Assembly (NCBI GenBank): GCA_037367405.1
Contig: JAZKJV010010762.1
Span: 558,001 to 622,000, forward strand
Reading direction: 5' to 3'
Length of the DNA: 64,000 nucleotides
From: Ottelia alismoides
Taxonomy: Eukaryota; Streptophyta; Magnoliopsida; Alismatales; Hydrocharitaceae
Part shown: positions 35,001 through 47,178 of the stretch, one piece after another
Layout: every line of letters starts with the position of its first letter
Position numbering within the stretch: position 1 is the stretch's first letter
Translations under genes and position numbers: made by a program
The notes under the pieces: model-generated
What the model was told of the DNA's origin: nothing
The model's database searches: none
The model's input: the letters and a program-made list of their open reading frames with translations, nothing else

Positions 35001-35667
35001 AAACCCTAAAAACCTAAAAACCCTTAAAACTCCTAAAAATTATAATAAATAATCTAAAAACCCAAAAACAATAATCTCGGTGCCCAAATTTTTCTTATTT
35101 TATTTAGAATATATGAAAATTACCTCCAGAACCTTTTGTGATCCTTAGATATTTTATTTGAGGGTTTTGGTTCTGGCTGGACAATACCCAGCATTTTTAG
35201 CACTGTTTGATTTTTAGAAAATAAATTACACTTTATAAAAATCTCAAAAATTCACCAAAAACACTTAAAAACTTAAAAACATAAAAACAATTTTCTTGAA
35301 TTTTTGCTTGATTTTTGGTGTGTTAAATAAATTGCTTAAGTTGGCTTGATTTTGCTTTCTTTACTTTTCTTCACATTTTAAAAATCCAAAAAAATACAAA
35401 AATTATTAAAAACCACTAAAAAATACTTTCTTTTATTTTATCTTATTTTTACTACTTCGTAGGCCCTAGGCCAATCCGTGCTCCTTGAGTTCGACCCTGG
35501 GAGCTATACCAGGTTAATCCATAGCTAGACCGCTCTTCTTTGTTTTGATTGATTTGGTCTATTCTGAGTGGTTATTTTTCTTGATACACGCATTCGAGTG
35601 ACTGAGGTCGCAACGACCTCATTTCCATACCTTCCCCTCAGTTGTTCGACACTTTTGCGGGTTATCA
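32010..35667 (+). repeat. 3' LTR of the inner element
   Basis: 3,658 bp, TGATGAATAC ... GGTTATCA. It starts with the palindrome TGATGAAT-ACCC-ATTCATCA. Compared with the 5' LTR, most differences are one-base changes in the length of homopolymer runs; most base substitutions are C/T or G/A. The TATA box is at 33,188-33,194. Confidence 0.95.
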
Positions 35668-38600
35668 GTATGTCCTCGCCTCTCTCATTTTTTACGATTG
35701 TTAATCCATCTTTCTTGGGGACAACCTGGAGGGGACTAATCCAAGGACTATCAGCTATCGGATAAATGATGCCGGCACTTGACCACTTGTATATTTCATT
35801 CTTCACAACCTCTCGTAGATTAGGATTCAACCACCTTTGCATTTCTCGAGAGGGTTTACTGTCATTCTCCAAATATATGTGGTGTGTACAGAATGTCGGG
35901 CTTATTCCTTTCAAATCAGTTATTTTCCAACCAATAGCCTGAGAATTCTTTTTCAACACCTCCATTAGTTGGCTCTCTTGCATATGATTTAGGTTGGCAC
36001 TGATAATGACTGGTAGAGTGTGGGCATCATCCAAGAAAGCATACTTCAGATCTTTGGGTAGTGGTTTTAATTCAACAGTGGTTGTTGATGGATTCAGAGT
36101 TCTAATGTTTCCTGAGTCTATTACAGAAATAGTCTCAAATGGTGGTTCCATCATGGGCATGATCATGGTTGAGGTTAATGAGAGTTCAGAGTCTAATGTG
36201 TCCCAGGCATTATCAAGCTCCTCAATGTCTTGTCCGGTGATAGGGCTTGGTGGAGCTTCTAGTGCAAGATTCAGATTGTAGGTGGCAATTTCATGGAAAG
36301 TGTTTTTGTAAGTGGATCTAGAGGTGTTCAGACTAACCTCTAAAGGATCCTTGGTGAGATGGATGGAGGCAAAGTCTTTTTGAATGTTGAGAACAGCACA
36401 TCTTTCTATCCAACCCACATTCTTCGGTCTCAGATTCAGTGAAAGTAGGGGTGACAAGATCAACAGGAATGACTTGGCCATTGATTTTAAATTCAACTCT
36501 TCCAACCTCATAATCAAAATGAGCTTTAGCAGTGGCCAAAAATGGTCGTCCTAGTATGATTGGTGTCTCACTCAATATATTTGCTTGATCCATATCCATC
36601 ACAACAAAATCAACCGGGAATTTATGACCTTGAACATCAACTATCACATCCTCAAGAAGTCCTTTTGGTCTTTTCACAGATCGATCAGCCATTTGCAAAG
36701 TCATTGAGACGGGTTTCAGTTTTCCTAGGTCAAATTGCTCCAGAATAGCAGACGGAAGAAGATTGATAGAAGCGCCATTATCCAGCAGTGTGTGATCAAA
36801 GGTCAATTTTGCCAATTGTGCATCTAACTAGAGGAGCTCCTGGGTCTTTCTTTTTGGTGGGTAAGAATTGGGAGATGGCATTGGTTGTTGCTTGAGGGAG
36901 CACATGTCTCTCAATATGTTCATTGTCCTTTTTACTTTTTCCTTTGGATGTTCGTTTTGGTGTGCATTTGTCCTTCAAAAATCGGGAGAAGGCTGGAACT
37001 TGTTCGAGGGCTTTCAAGAGCGGGATTTCAATGACGATGTCCGAGAATAGTTTTTCTAACTCTGGATCAATGGTGGATGATCGCGATTTTCTTCGATGAA
37101 GAGCTCCGGGAAAGGGGATGGTTATGGTTGGGGAGGAAGGAGGGAGCATGGTTGTTTCAGTTGATTTTTCTCTATCATCAAACTCATCCTCAATTTCAAT
37201 TTGATCCTCAGAGGCTAGTGGTCTGGTGTAGGCAGAAGTGGTTTTCCCATTTCTCAAAGTGACAGCATTAGCAGATTGGTTTGGATGGGGTGGGGTTTGA
37301 AATTGACTTGATTTCTAGGCGCTTGTTGTGGGTTCCTTTGTTTGTCTAGAAGGTGTAAAAAATCCTTGATTCTGGTTTTGAAAACCAGGTGTGAGGTGAA
37401 AGATCCGACAGGTGGAGGAGTTTGAAGTACTCCAGATGAGCTAGCCTTATTAGTATTTGGATTGGGCAGCGATTGAGGTGATAAGGCTGGGATGTACGAT
37501 CTAATCTCGGCGAATTGACGGGCATTCTCAGAGTTGGCTTTTGTTGGGCTTCAGTGGCTTGTTGTTGAGCTATAGCTAGTTGTTGTATTGCCTGAGCCAA
37601 GGCGTCGAAATTTACCGCAGTGGTGGAGGGTTGAGTCACGGGCGGTGCTATCGGTTGTCTGGGTTGGATGTGATTTTGAAAATGATAATTGTTCTGTCCA
37701 TTCCACCCAGAATTTGGTTGTTCTCTCCATGTGTTTTGGTTATTTGAATATCCTCCTCCTTGATTTCTCTGCACCCAATTCACAGTCTCAGGATTTGTGT
37801 CTTGATTATGGGTGAATGTGGTGTGGTCAACTTCATGGCTGGTGGGATTATTCAAGGCCAATTTTTCTAAGGCTTGAGTCATGAGGTTCATTTGTTTTGA
37901 GAGGGTTTTCCATCTATCAGGATTGTCATTGCTAGATCTCTCATAATCAATGATATTGACTGTCCTCGTGTTTCCACCGTATTGTTCAATTGATGAACTA
38001 TTTACCGAATTGTCAGCCATATTTTCAAATAATTTCCAAACGAAATGCTCATCACGGCTGATGTAATTTCCATCGCAGGAGCCATCAATTACTCTCTTAA
38101 ATGATGTATCTATGCCCTCATAGAATATCTGAACTAGCTTCCATTTGGGTATGGCATGATGAGGGCATTTCCTTTGAAGTTCCTTAAATCGTTCCCAGGC
38201 TTCATGAATGGGCTATCTATTTTTCTGAGTGAATGATGATATGGCTTGTCTCAAGGCATTTGTCTTTCCTATTGGGAAGTATTTCTTGATGAATGCCTCT
38301 CTTAAGATATCCCAAGATGTGAATGGAGTTCCATAATTTCTAAGCCATTGGAGTGCTTTGTCCTTGAGTGAGTGAGTGAAGGCTTTCATGTAGATGTATT
38401 TTTTTTCAACCCCAGGGATACTCATGGTGTCACAAGCAGATCGGAAATCTTGGATGTGGAGAAAGGGTCTTCCGAGTCATTTCCATAGTATTTTGGGATC
38501 AAGGAGAGTGATGCGGGCTTTATCTCAAAGTCTCCTACCTCAGGCGGGATTTGGACCCAATGAACTAAGTCTTCTGCAGCCGGGTTGTAATGTGTACTAA

Positions 38601-38820
38601 TGGGTGGCGGTCGGATGAGAGGTGCTATGGTATGGCGAATTGTGGTATTTTCTTCTCTCAGCAGTTGCAATTGATGCAGGATGAGATCCATAGGATTTGG
38701 CCTTTCTTCTCCCATGTTTCCAAGGTCAGTTGAAGGAGATGGGTTGGGTTTTCTCCTATAAATCGGGTCGTACTCTAATGGTTGTTGCACTGGATTTTTC
38801 AGAGACCTACGACCTAGCAT
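35668..38820 (-). pseudogene. Outer element gag, protease and start of RT
   Basis: Minus-strand Gag starts at 38,820 (MLGRRSLKNPVQQPL). Its core has KDKALQWLRNYGTPFTSW and HEAWERFKEL, then an Asn/Gln-rich tail (about 37,350-37,850). Protease has LLDNGASINLLP near 36,780. The linker before RT reads VELKPLPKDLKYAFLDD and the RT start has LNPNLREVVKNEIYKW. The frame then meets the inner element at the target GTATG. Breaks: a one-base loss in a T-run near 38,463, an in-frame TAG at 38,213-38,215, and shifts near 37,500 and 37,260, near 36,830, and near 36,430. With the piece at 15,392-17,876 this forms one gag-pol gene. Confidence 0.88.
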
Positions 38821-39691
38821 ACACAGCACAAACACCAAGCAATTTGTTGTTTCACCAACCTCACACAAAAAATTGCCGCGGAAGCGGTTATCTTTTCGAT
38901 TTTAATTTAGTGATTCAACAAAAGTTTTCAGAGAAATTAGAGTCCTTAAAGGATGAGGAGGGTATGGAAGATTGTGAGAAATCGATGTCCTAATCCGGCT
39001 GGGGGATCCAGGGTGCGGTACTCAGATCGAGGATCTGCTTCTTCCCCGCGAGAACCTGTGCCCAACGCGTCGAGGAATTACGATTTCTCTCTGCAATCCC
39101 ACGTAGCACCAGGGATTTTTGTTTCTATCCTAGGGTTCTATGTGCTCGTGATTTTTGTGTCATACACGTGCATCAAACAAGCATTCAGGATTTGTCCGCT
39201 TTCTGCTCGGGCCACTGCGGTGGCCTTTCAAGCTTATCTTTTTAAATGATCAGCACACGATTTGGTGGTCTTTAAATTAGATTATCAGAGGGAGAAGACC
39301 ACGGAGATGATGCAAAGAAGAAGTGTTTTTTAATTTTTTCGGTTTAAGTTCGTAGTGCAAACAAATGCAGGAAATTTTTAAAAGCCTAAGATGCCTAAGA
39401 GAAAGATGGACTCACAGTGCCTGCACTTCTGGCGCTAATCCGTAATATTTTGTCCTGCTGATGGCGAGCTTTTCCGAGAAGGGAGGGGAGAATTAAGATT
39501 ACAATTTTTTTAACAAATTACAAGTTCGCTAAAACAAAATGCATGAAAAGACAAGTAAAAAAATTTTTCTTTTTTTGAAGCCTAAGTACCTGCAAAACAA
39601 AAAAAATGCACGGATTAGAAACTTGAAATTAAGTTAGAAAGAAGAAGAAAAGAATGCAAATGTTGCCTAGTCCCCGGCAACGGCGTCAAAA
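38821..39691 (-). other. Leader and primer binding site of the outer element
   Basis: About 870 bp of leader without a gene. The minus strand at 39,688-39,671 reads TGACGCCGTTGCCGGGGA, which differs from the tRNA-Asp primer site of the inner element at one base (A for G). It lies three bases from the LTR. Confidence 0.8.
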
Positions 39692-41890
39692 TGTTGAATC
39701 GATTTTACGCGATTTAAGATAATGATGTTATCAAGTCGTTGTGAACCGCGAATAATCGAGATCAAACAAATACATTACAACTACTTGCGCAAATGGATAT
39801 CAAGATTGTTAATGGCAAGTTGAGGTTCGAATCCACAGAGACTAAACAACTTTGCAATTTCTCCTTAATTATCAAACTTAACTTTATTTCTAAAACAAGC
39901 AGAATAGAAATATATTTTGATTTTATAATGAAGGACCTTAATGGAAGGTGAAATATACTCAAAAAATATTCCAAATGCAACCTAATATATTTGAGATTTT
40001 TCTAGAATTTTTCTGAATGTTTAGGACATTTTCAATGATGATGGAAACCTTCGGGGGTTAAAATGCAGAGATTTTAAAACTTGAGGGAGTAATCTGCAGA
40101 TGAGATAATTAAGTGAATTTTAAAATTGCTGCAAGAAGGTTACATGAAGACTTATAGTTTAGAATACATGAACGAGCAAATTATATAAAGAAATTACTGT
40201 AGAACTATGGCTGACAACAAAATTTGTTTGAAACAAAATGCAAGTGGATTCAATCAAAGAAAACACGTACTTAACAAAATAAGAGAGATAAAGAGGGAGA
40301 TGAGGAGTTCTTCTCTGCAAGGGGCTTGAAGCTCTTTGAATGGGAGAGAAGACTTGCTGTTCTGGACGTCTGTAGAGTAGAACGGGTGGAGGCGTTGAGG
40401 CACGATAGGAAGATGGTAACCGGCGGTTCGCGGAAGTGACCGGAGGCTACCGTGCTGCAGCTCGATCTGGAGTTGAGGTCGCACAGAGGCTTGCGAGAGG
40501 GTGCAGCAGCGTGCTGCGTGAGACGGACGGGCAACGGGCTGCGGAGATGGTTGGACGTTGTCGGGGTTCACAGCCACGCACGGGGAGGTTTCTGGACTTG
40601 CACCCGCGAAGGTGATGCGCACAGCATTTGCGTAAATGGCGGGATGTATTGGGCGTGCAGTTGGTGCACGCAAGGGCTGGTGTACTGCTGCTAAAGAACG
40701 TGGGCTGTACTTCTATGCCCGCGCAAGGTACGCGGTGGCTGAGCTCAAGGGTGAGGACGCCCGTAAGGAGCTTGGAGTATGAAGCTGCATACCGGGGGAG
40801 ATGAGGTCGCGCACAGCAGTGTGCGCAAAGGAGGAGAGCGCCGAAACACAATGTAGTGCTAGAGGAGGTTGCACTAGACGGTGGCTGCGGTTTTGAGAGC
40901 TGGGAGAGGAGGGGCCACGCACATCAATGTGCGGCCTGGAGCTGAGCACAACTGGAAGACGGTGCTGGGCGTATACTCACGTTGGAGGGCAGTGATGGGC
41001 GCGCATTCGCTCACGCTAACTGCTGGAGACAATGGCCGGATGTACTCGCGGTGGCTGCAGCATATCGGGCGTCACCTGCATAATAAAAAGAGAGAGAGTG
41101 TACGAGAGAGAGGGGATGCGTGAACAGAGAATGGGGATGGGGGGTATGCGTGCGTTAAAAAGAACGAGAGAGGGAGTATGCGTGAATGTCCAAAACTGTG
41201 AGGGAGGAGGTTTATGCGTGCATGGAAATGGTGGGGGGAAGAGTACGCATGGAAATAATAATGGGGAGGGAGAAGTCGAGTATGCCATTTATATAGATGC
41301 ATGGGCCGGCTATGCATAAAGTCTAGCCATGCAAGTAAAGACAAAGTTTTTAAATGAAATTGCATGGGGAAGTGATAGTACGTGGGGTGCAAGTTGTGCA
41401 TGGGGAAGGCATGATGAGGGTGGCTCTATGCATAGTAATAATGAGTGTGTCTTTTACACTAAACTCCCTCCCTATTTCTTCCCAATAAAAAGTTATAAGC
41501 TTTATCTATGCCATAATGAGTGGGCAATTTATATTATCATTCCTTCCTTTTTCTTCCCAATAAAAATTGAAGATTTGTAGAGTAATGTGTTATGTTCAAT
41601 GTTATATGTACCCAATCCTCTTCCATATTATTTACTTAGTTCATGTTAACAAAGAATGATTAGGAATCATAAATATGTAATCGATATTTTTGAAGACATT
41701 TTACTTGATTACGAATTTATGATTATTTGATTTATGCAGAGATTTTTAATTGATTGTGTGCAATTATGGATATTTCTGCTGTTGTATGTAAGGAATATAG
41801 ATTATGTGATTTTAGAGTTTCCAGATCAATCATTAAGGTTGTATATCACATAATTTGATCATATTATCTCTGTATATATTGTAATCATCA
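39692..41890 (-). repeat. 5' LTR of the outer element
   Basis: 2,199 bp, the partner of 11,656-13,778. It has about 72 bp near 40,458-40,529 that the other copy lacks. The TATA-like TATATAAAT is on the minus strand at 41,287-41,295. The target duplication GTAAT follows at 41,891. Confidence 0.92.
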
Positions 41891-41895
41891 GTAAT

Positions 41896-42067
41896 ATACA
41901 TGTGATATTGTACAAGATTTTTGACTTCTTATTTAATACCAGATATGGTAATTAGCATGATATGTACATGAATGATAATAATGCAATATAGATGAATAAA
42001 TGCAGCTAATTACTTGGAAACATGGCTCTATTTTCATCTTTTAGAGTGATGAATCACATATTCATCA
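41896..42067 (-). mobile_element. LTR-head remnant flanking the outer element
   Basis: On the minus strand, 42,067 begins TGATGAATATGTGATTCATCACTC, given here as TGATGAAT, ATGTG, ATTCATCA, CTC. This is the same palindromic head as the inner 3' LTR. It continues AT-rich until the outer insertion at 41,895. If real, the outer element landed about 170 bp inside an older minus-strand LTR, perhaps the 5' LTR of the old element to the left. The lack of a matching target duplication keeps this tentative. Confidence 0.4.
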
Positions 42068-42968
42068 AGTAACTACTTTGGGGGCAGTGGAGGACGAAGT
42101 CTGGGCAGAGGGTTGTGTAGAGGAGGATGGAGGTGGTTTGTTTTGACACTTATGTCCTTGTGAATGAGACTGCGGCTTGTATAAATGATGGTATAGTTCA
42201 ACTTATTGATGATGAAACTAGCGTAAAGGCATAAGTCATAAATGTGCAAGAAGTCAGGGGCACAACTAACTTCTATAATAATATTATATATTTTCATATA
42301 TAATAATTATTATAGATTGCAAAGGATATTTAATACTAAGAATAACATGCATTTTTAAATCTTTTTAGTTTCATACATTTAAGAATATTATAGCTATAAA
42401 AATATATATATAATTTTATTATAAATTAATTTAAATAAGCGCTAAATAGCAATCAAACTTTTAGATTCGAAAGAAATAAATTGAATTTGAATTCAAGTTA
42501 GCACGTTTAAAATATGATTCAAGTTCGGATTCAATTTTTTTTAAAACAAAATGAATTTGAATCCTGGAGGATTTCAATGTATCCGATTGATTACCACCCT
42601 TATACTTAAGCTAACCTTATAGACGGAAGTTAATAAAAGATTAGGGAATTGACCTTCAATTTTTTATGCTTAAAATATAGATAATTGGATATGTAACTTA
42701 CCATTTCAAATATTATTAAATTAAAATCATTCCATTTCAAATATTATTAAATTAAAATCATTGGTAACTCGGGAAATCTAAGTATTTCCCAACTTACGCA
42801 TAAAAATGGAAATTCATGTTGATTGGATATATTTCATATACTCCTATTAAATACTTGACTTTGAAAATCATTAGTTTAGAAAGATTTTATGTAATAAAAA
42901 AATATTTTTAAATGTAACTTTAAATATGAGAATTTCTATCTAACTACTTTAGATATTCATAACGACGA
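42068..42968. other. AT-rich intergenic DNA with a 31-bp perfect tandem repeat
   Basis: No gene seen. Two exact 31-bp copies lie head to tail at 42,701-42,731 and 42,732-42,762, beginning CCATTTCAAATATTATT. Confidence 0.7.
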
Positions 42969-42977
42969 TATAAAATT

Positions 42978-44765
42978 GGGTAAATTACAAAAAAGATACC
43001 CATCTTTACATGGATTCCCAAATTAGGGACAGAATTTTAGTTTGTAACAAATAGGGGACTAAGGTATTACTTAACGTTTAAGTCCCCAACGCCGTGAAGT
43101 TTTCCATGACGAAATTACCCCTGACCTTTGTTTCTCCCTCCCGAAACCAATCCGACATCGCCTGTGGACGTCCCCGGGATGGAAGCCCCCGCCGGAATTC
43201 GACCCGGCACCCGGAGTTGAGGAGCCGTGACCTGACGCTCCCAGACCGCCCATCCCCTCGCCACCCGGGCCGGATATACCTCTGCCCAAACCGGATACTT
43301 TATCTCGACTCCACCGGAGTTCGAGCCACCTTGGCCTCCGGGTCATATGCCGCCGCCCTCCACTCCACAGATGTTTTGCCGCCCTTTTCACCCCCTCCGT
43401 TGGCGTGGCAGCCGGATGTTTGGATTTTGACTGATCAAATCTAATTTATTTATCTAGACGTGTATGAAATAGATACATGTCAAAAATCAAAAGCAAGTTC
43501 AAAAGCTTGTACATCTTGACAAGTAAAAAAGATAAATTTCGATCAACAACAGGAGTCTTTTATACGTAACAACAGAATTATATGTCCAAATTTTGTATCA
43601 TGTGGTTAAATACCCACAAACACTAAAAGCATGAGCCACTGCAAAAGGTCCAAGTGCGGGACTGTTGGATTGTGTCCGTTATCGGGAATGTATGATCACT
43701 CCGTCCCCAATGTAATGCCGTGATGTAATAATGCATATTTCGATAATGTAGTATTGATATAATATCTTCGATGAGCACAACACAGGTAACTTAAGAAAGT
43801 TTACTGCAAACATTATACCAGCCATGATTGTTGTCAAAGAAGATCAATTCCAATTTTTTTAAAAAAGGGAATGTCAATGTTGAACGACTGTTGGCTGTTG
43901 CAGATACAGAATAATACATCATGATTCATGAATATCCAATGGTATCAGAACCTCTTAATTTTTTTACCAGAGATTTTTTTACCAAGAACAACCTGCGGAT
44001 TGGATGTGTAAACATCGATCTTTACAGTCACGGAGATTTCTGCGCAGAGGATCAAAAGAAGGATGGTGTGGCCGCATAGGCCGGCACCGTCGCTGGACGT
44101 CCCGATCTCCTGCAGAATAGAAAAGCGGAATTTGGTTAACATCTCTCTTGTGACAATCTAAACACGTTCCAAAATCGTTGCGCTGGGAGTTTGTTGTCCA
44201 TGGAAAACGATCGATCCTTCCACTAGTTCTTGATTAGAAACTTTAATCTAACTTTAATCCACGTTCATAAAAGATCACATTAGAATTTTCTTTCCTGAAT
44301 GGTTCAGGTGAAACTAACGCATCGCAAGTCATGATAATAAGGAATACAATACATCTGGTGGAGTGGAGGGTGGCGGCCTATGATCCGGAGGCCAAGTTGG
44401 CTCGAACTCCGGTGGAGGTCGAGGTAAAGTATCCGGTTTGTGCAGAGGGTATATCCGGCCCGGGTGGCGAGGGGATGGGCGGTCTGGGAGCGTCAGGCCA
44501 CGGCTCCTCAACTCCGGGTGCCGGGTCGAACTCCGACAGGGCTTCCATCCCGGGACGTCCGCAGGCGATGTCGGATTGGTTTCGGGAGGGAGAAACCAAG
44601 GTCAGGGGTAATTTCGTCATGGAAAACTAAGGGTTGAGCCGTCCATTCACGGCGTTGAGGACTTAAACGTTAAGTAATATTTTAGTCCCCTATTTGTTAC
44701 AAACTAAAATTCATTCCCTAATTTGGGAATCCATAAAAAGAAGGGTACTTTTTTGTAGTTTACCC
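42978..44765. mobile_element. Mutator-like element (MULE) with long inverted repeats
   Basis: Terminal inverted repeats of about 400 bp (42,978-43,376 and 44,351-44,765) start GGGTAAATTAC and end GTAGTTTACCC. They are flanked by a perfect 9-bp target duplication TATAAAATT at 42,969-42,977 and 44,766-44,774, the hallmark of MULEs. The inner part of each repeat is GC-rich and codes for nothing conserved; the outer part is AT-rich. No transposase is present, so the element is non-autonomous. The 970-bp centre has a possible captured exon. Confidence 0.9.
43983..44109 (-). pseudogene. Possible captured host exon inside the MULE
   Basis: On the minus strand a pyrimidine-rich stretch and CTGCAG precede an open 127-bp block that is followed by GTAAAA, fitting acceptor and donor sites. 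It translates as EIGTSSDGAGLCGHTILLL and then ILCAEISVTVKIDVYTS. I do not recognise the family. The balanced codon use stands out from the AT-rich surroundings. Capture of host exons between MULE repeats (Pack-MULE) is well known in plants; here it is inference. Confidence 0.4.
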
Positions 44766-44774
44766 TATAAAATT

Positions 44775-45114
44775 TAATCGCATATGTACTGAAACATGTT
44801 ACACACAAAAAATCGCGTCAATCCAATAGATTCTGCCCTCTCATATGTATTAAATCCTAGAACATAAGTCAAAATTGATTATATCCAAAGATGATCTTAC
44901 ACCAATTTGAGTGCTAAATATCTTACTTTCCATATTTTACAAAACAGTTAAAATTAATTATTTCCATATATTTTTCTTGATAAATATAAAGATAAAAGTT
45001 GTCTAAATCAACCGACAATTCATGCTCCAAGTAGATTTAATATACTAATTCCCATGAGATGATTAGGCATCCGTCAGCCAAATTATCTCACGGCAAAGGC
45101 CAAATTGCCCATAG
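44775..45114. other. AT-rich spacer, nothing seen
   Basis: No coding sequence, repeat pair or RNA gene is evident between the MULE and the hAT-like element. Confidence 0.6.
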
Positions 45115-45122
45115 ATCTAAAT

Positions 45123-45831
45123 TAGGGATGTCGATTTGGATCTACCCACTGGGTATCCGACCTGAACCCGTTCCATTTAAGGACCTGAAACCCACCCCAT
45201 TTATTTTTGGACGGGTTTGGGTTTTGAATTGATTACCTATTTGGGTATGGGTATGGGTTTGGGATTGTCTTGTGGGTACTCGAACCCGAACCCGCCCCAA
45301 ACCCGAATAAAAAATATATAAAGATAGATGTGTGCATTGCATTTTAATCGAACTAGACCCAAATCCATTTCATGTATAATATGTATCGATCTACATGTAT
45401 AAATATCCAACTCGATTTTCTGGCTTGTCTTTCCAGTCCCCTTGCTTCCTCGCTCTTGGACAGCTGGCCCGGGCCTTAACTTTTTGTATCTTTAATAAAT
45501 AAAAACTATCAACATAAAAGAGTTAAACACTTAACATATATAAACATTTAATATTCTCTATATATTGCACATTTTTATGAATCGTCATATTTTTACTATC
45601 TCACTCTATTTCTTTTATCTGGGAAATCTTGTATACATTTATAAACAACTTAAGATTTACCATGTCTAAGATATTGGTATCCATTGGTTACATGAGTATC
45701 CGACGGGCATATGGGTACCCACTAGAAATTACCCGTTTAATAAATGGACAGGTATGGGTAGTGATATTATAAATGGGTATGGATTTTGGAATAGTAATAC
45801 CCACCCCAAACCCAACCCGCTGACATGCCTA
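45123..45831. mobile_element. hAT-like non-autonomous element
   Basis: The ends TAGGGATGTC and GACATGCCTA are inverted repeats with one mismatch. Just inside are inverted CGGGTACCC/TGGGTAT-type repeats typical of plant hAT miniature elements. The flanks ATCTAAAT and ATCTAGAC agree at five of eight bases, fitting an aged 8-bp target duplication. There is no transposase. Confidence 0.6.
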
Positions 45832-45839
45832 ATCTAGAC

Positions 45840-47173
45840 CCACCACAAGTACGATGAAGAATTGAACTTAATCCTTTCCAACTCGTTGATTCAGGCCCAT
45901 CACTTTTCTCGAGCTCTGGGCCGAGTCAGGGCCCAAAAATTTTGAGAGAGCACTAACCAGGGTCCGACCCAAGACCCGCTACTTTGGGTTCAGGTTCGGA
46001 TCAGGCTTGGCCCAATTACGTCATTGGGTGATTTTTTTTTATTTTCTAATTTGCATAATATAGATCGAGATATTCGGATAACCAAACACTAAAAGATGAC
46101 TTAGAAACACCAAATACTCGCTAACTTGTGACGAAATTAACAAGAATAAACAAAAATATGCAAACTTTATCAGACCAGCAAGGTGCTTACCACAGAAAAT
46201 GTATCTGATGAGAATTCAAAGAGTTGGTAATGAAAAATTAGAGGTGCATGCCTCTTAAATAAAATCGTACACGAAGATCAATCCAAAAATATACACAAGT
46301 GAACTAAATGTCACATGTTAACAACCAACTGCCCATTTACAATGAAAAACTCATGTCCCAACAAAAATATCCAAACGCGCATTCACCAGCGAACAGAGAA
46401 TATACGGTTCAAAATCCGAACTTTCTGCGATTAAATTTCCTTGTAATTAAATCCATTTAACAGGCAAGACATGGATGCTACAGATTTTAAGTTGGACAGA
46501 GAATATACATTTCATACACATCCATACCAAAACATTTTTGATTGATATGCAAAATCGGGAAAGAATAAATGAATGGAGGGCCTCAATCGGAGGAGGAATG
46601 GAGAGAATATTTTGAGGATCTGATCTGTGATCATATCAGTGAAAACAATGGGACCTCGGGCCTGCGGGTTTTGTCAGGTCATTGCGGGTCCGGGTTAAGC
46701 CCAGCACTGCTGCCCATTTTCGAGGAAATGAAAGCATGTGCCCGACCCATATACCCATCGGGTTCGGGCAGGGTCCGAGTTGACCCGACCCTATGCTCCA
46801 ACCTAACAACAGAGAAGGCGAGATTCAGGATTTCACTCGTAAAATTGTCTTGTGATCTTGAGAAGACTTGTTCTGATGACCAATTTGGAGATGATACTGA
46901 GGATAAATTGAACTTAAATTTTGAAAATAAGAAGAAATATACAGATACTATTGGAAAACTGACTACTAATTCCTTGGAAATCTTTGGCCAGATGTCAGAC
47001 GTACTCCCTGGAAATTTCTCAAGGATGACTACATTCTTTTCTGTTTCCATTCTCTTCCAATTAGAGAAGATAAGCTGCCAAGCTCAATATATGCTTTTTT
47101 TAAGGATCAAGTTCAGTCATCACTCGATATACATGCAATTGTCAGTGCACTTATTTTGACATTAAGTCAGTTT
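45840..47173. other. Intergenic DNA with one unassigned open frame (46,569-47,159, plus)
   Basis: A 196-codon frame starts MNGGPQSEEEWREYFEDL. Its middle (about 46,670-46,800) is a repetitive GGGTCCGGGTT-type sequence like the ends of hAT miniature elements, and its tail has no recognisable domain. Its 3' part meets the copia element at 47,179. I checked whether any frame runs on across the insertion at 52,182; it meets a stop soon in every phase, so I do not call a gene. It may be a decayed gene fragment. Confidence 0.35.
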
Positions 47174-47178
47174 AAAAT

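Larger units (their letters stand above)
17877..35667 (+). mobile_element. Inner Athila-like Ty3/gypsy retrotransposon
   Basis: Complete plus-strand element of 17,791 bp with LTRs 17,877-21,542 and 32,010-35,667 and a perfect 5-bp target duplication GTATG at 17,872-17,876 and 35,668-35,672. It sits in the RT gene of the outer element, between codons of the stretch reading RGEDI and PTRVATSW. A perfect tRNA-Asp primer site, a long leader, one gag-pol frame, a 2.1-kb 3' untranslated region and a polypurine tract are in order. FMDD in RT and the Asp primer fit Athila. The LTRs are nearly identical, so insertion is recent, but gag-pol is broken many times, so movement would have needed proteins from another copy, unless some breaks are assembly errors. 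Confidence 0.95.
11656..41890 (-). mobile_element. Outer Athila-like Ty3/gypsy retrotransposon, interrupted
   Basis: A minus-strand element with LTRs at 39,692-41,890 (5') and 11,656-13,778 (3') and a perfect 5-bp target duplication GTAAT at 11,651-11,655 and 41,891-41,895. Order on the minus strand is LTR, primer site, leader, gag, protease, RT, RNase H, integrase, 3' untranslated region, polypurine tract, LTR. The Asp primer site, the FMDD reverse-transcriptase motif and the Gag start MLGRRS place it near Athila. Without the inner element it would be about 12.4 kb. The LTRs differ by eye at roughly twenty sites plus one 70-odd-bp indel, so insertion was recent. A 17.8-kb element splits its RT. 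Confidence 0.93.
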
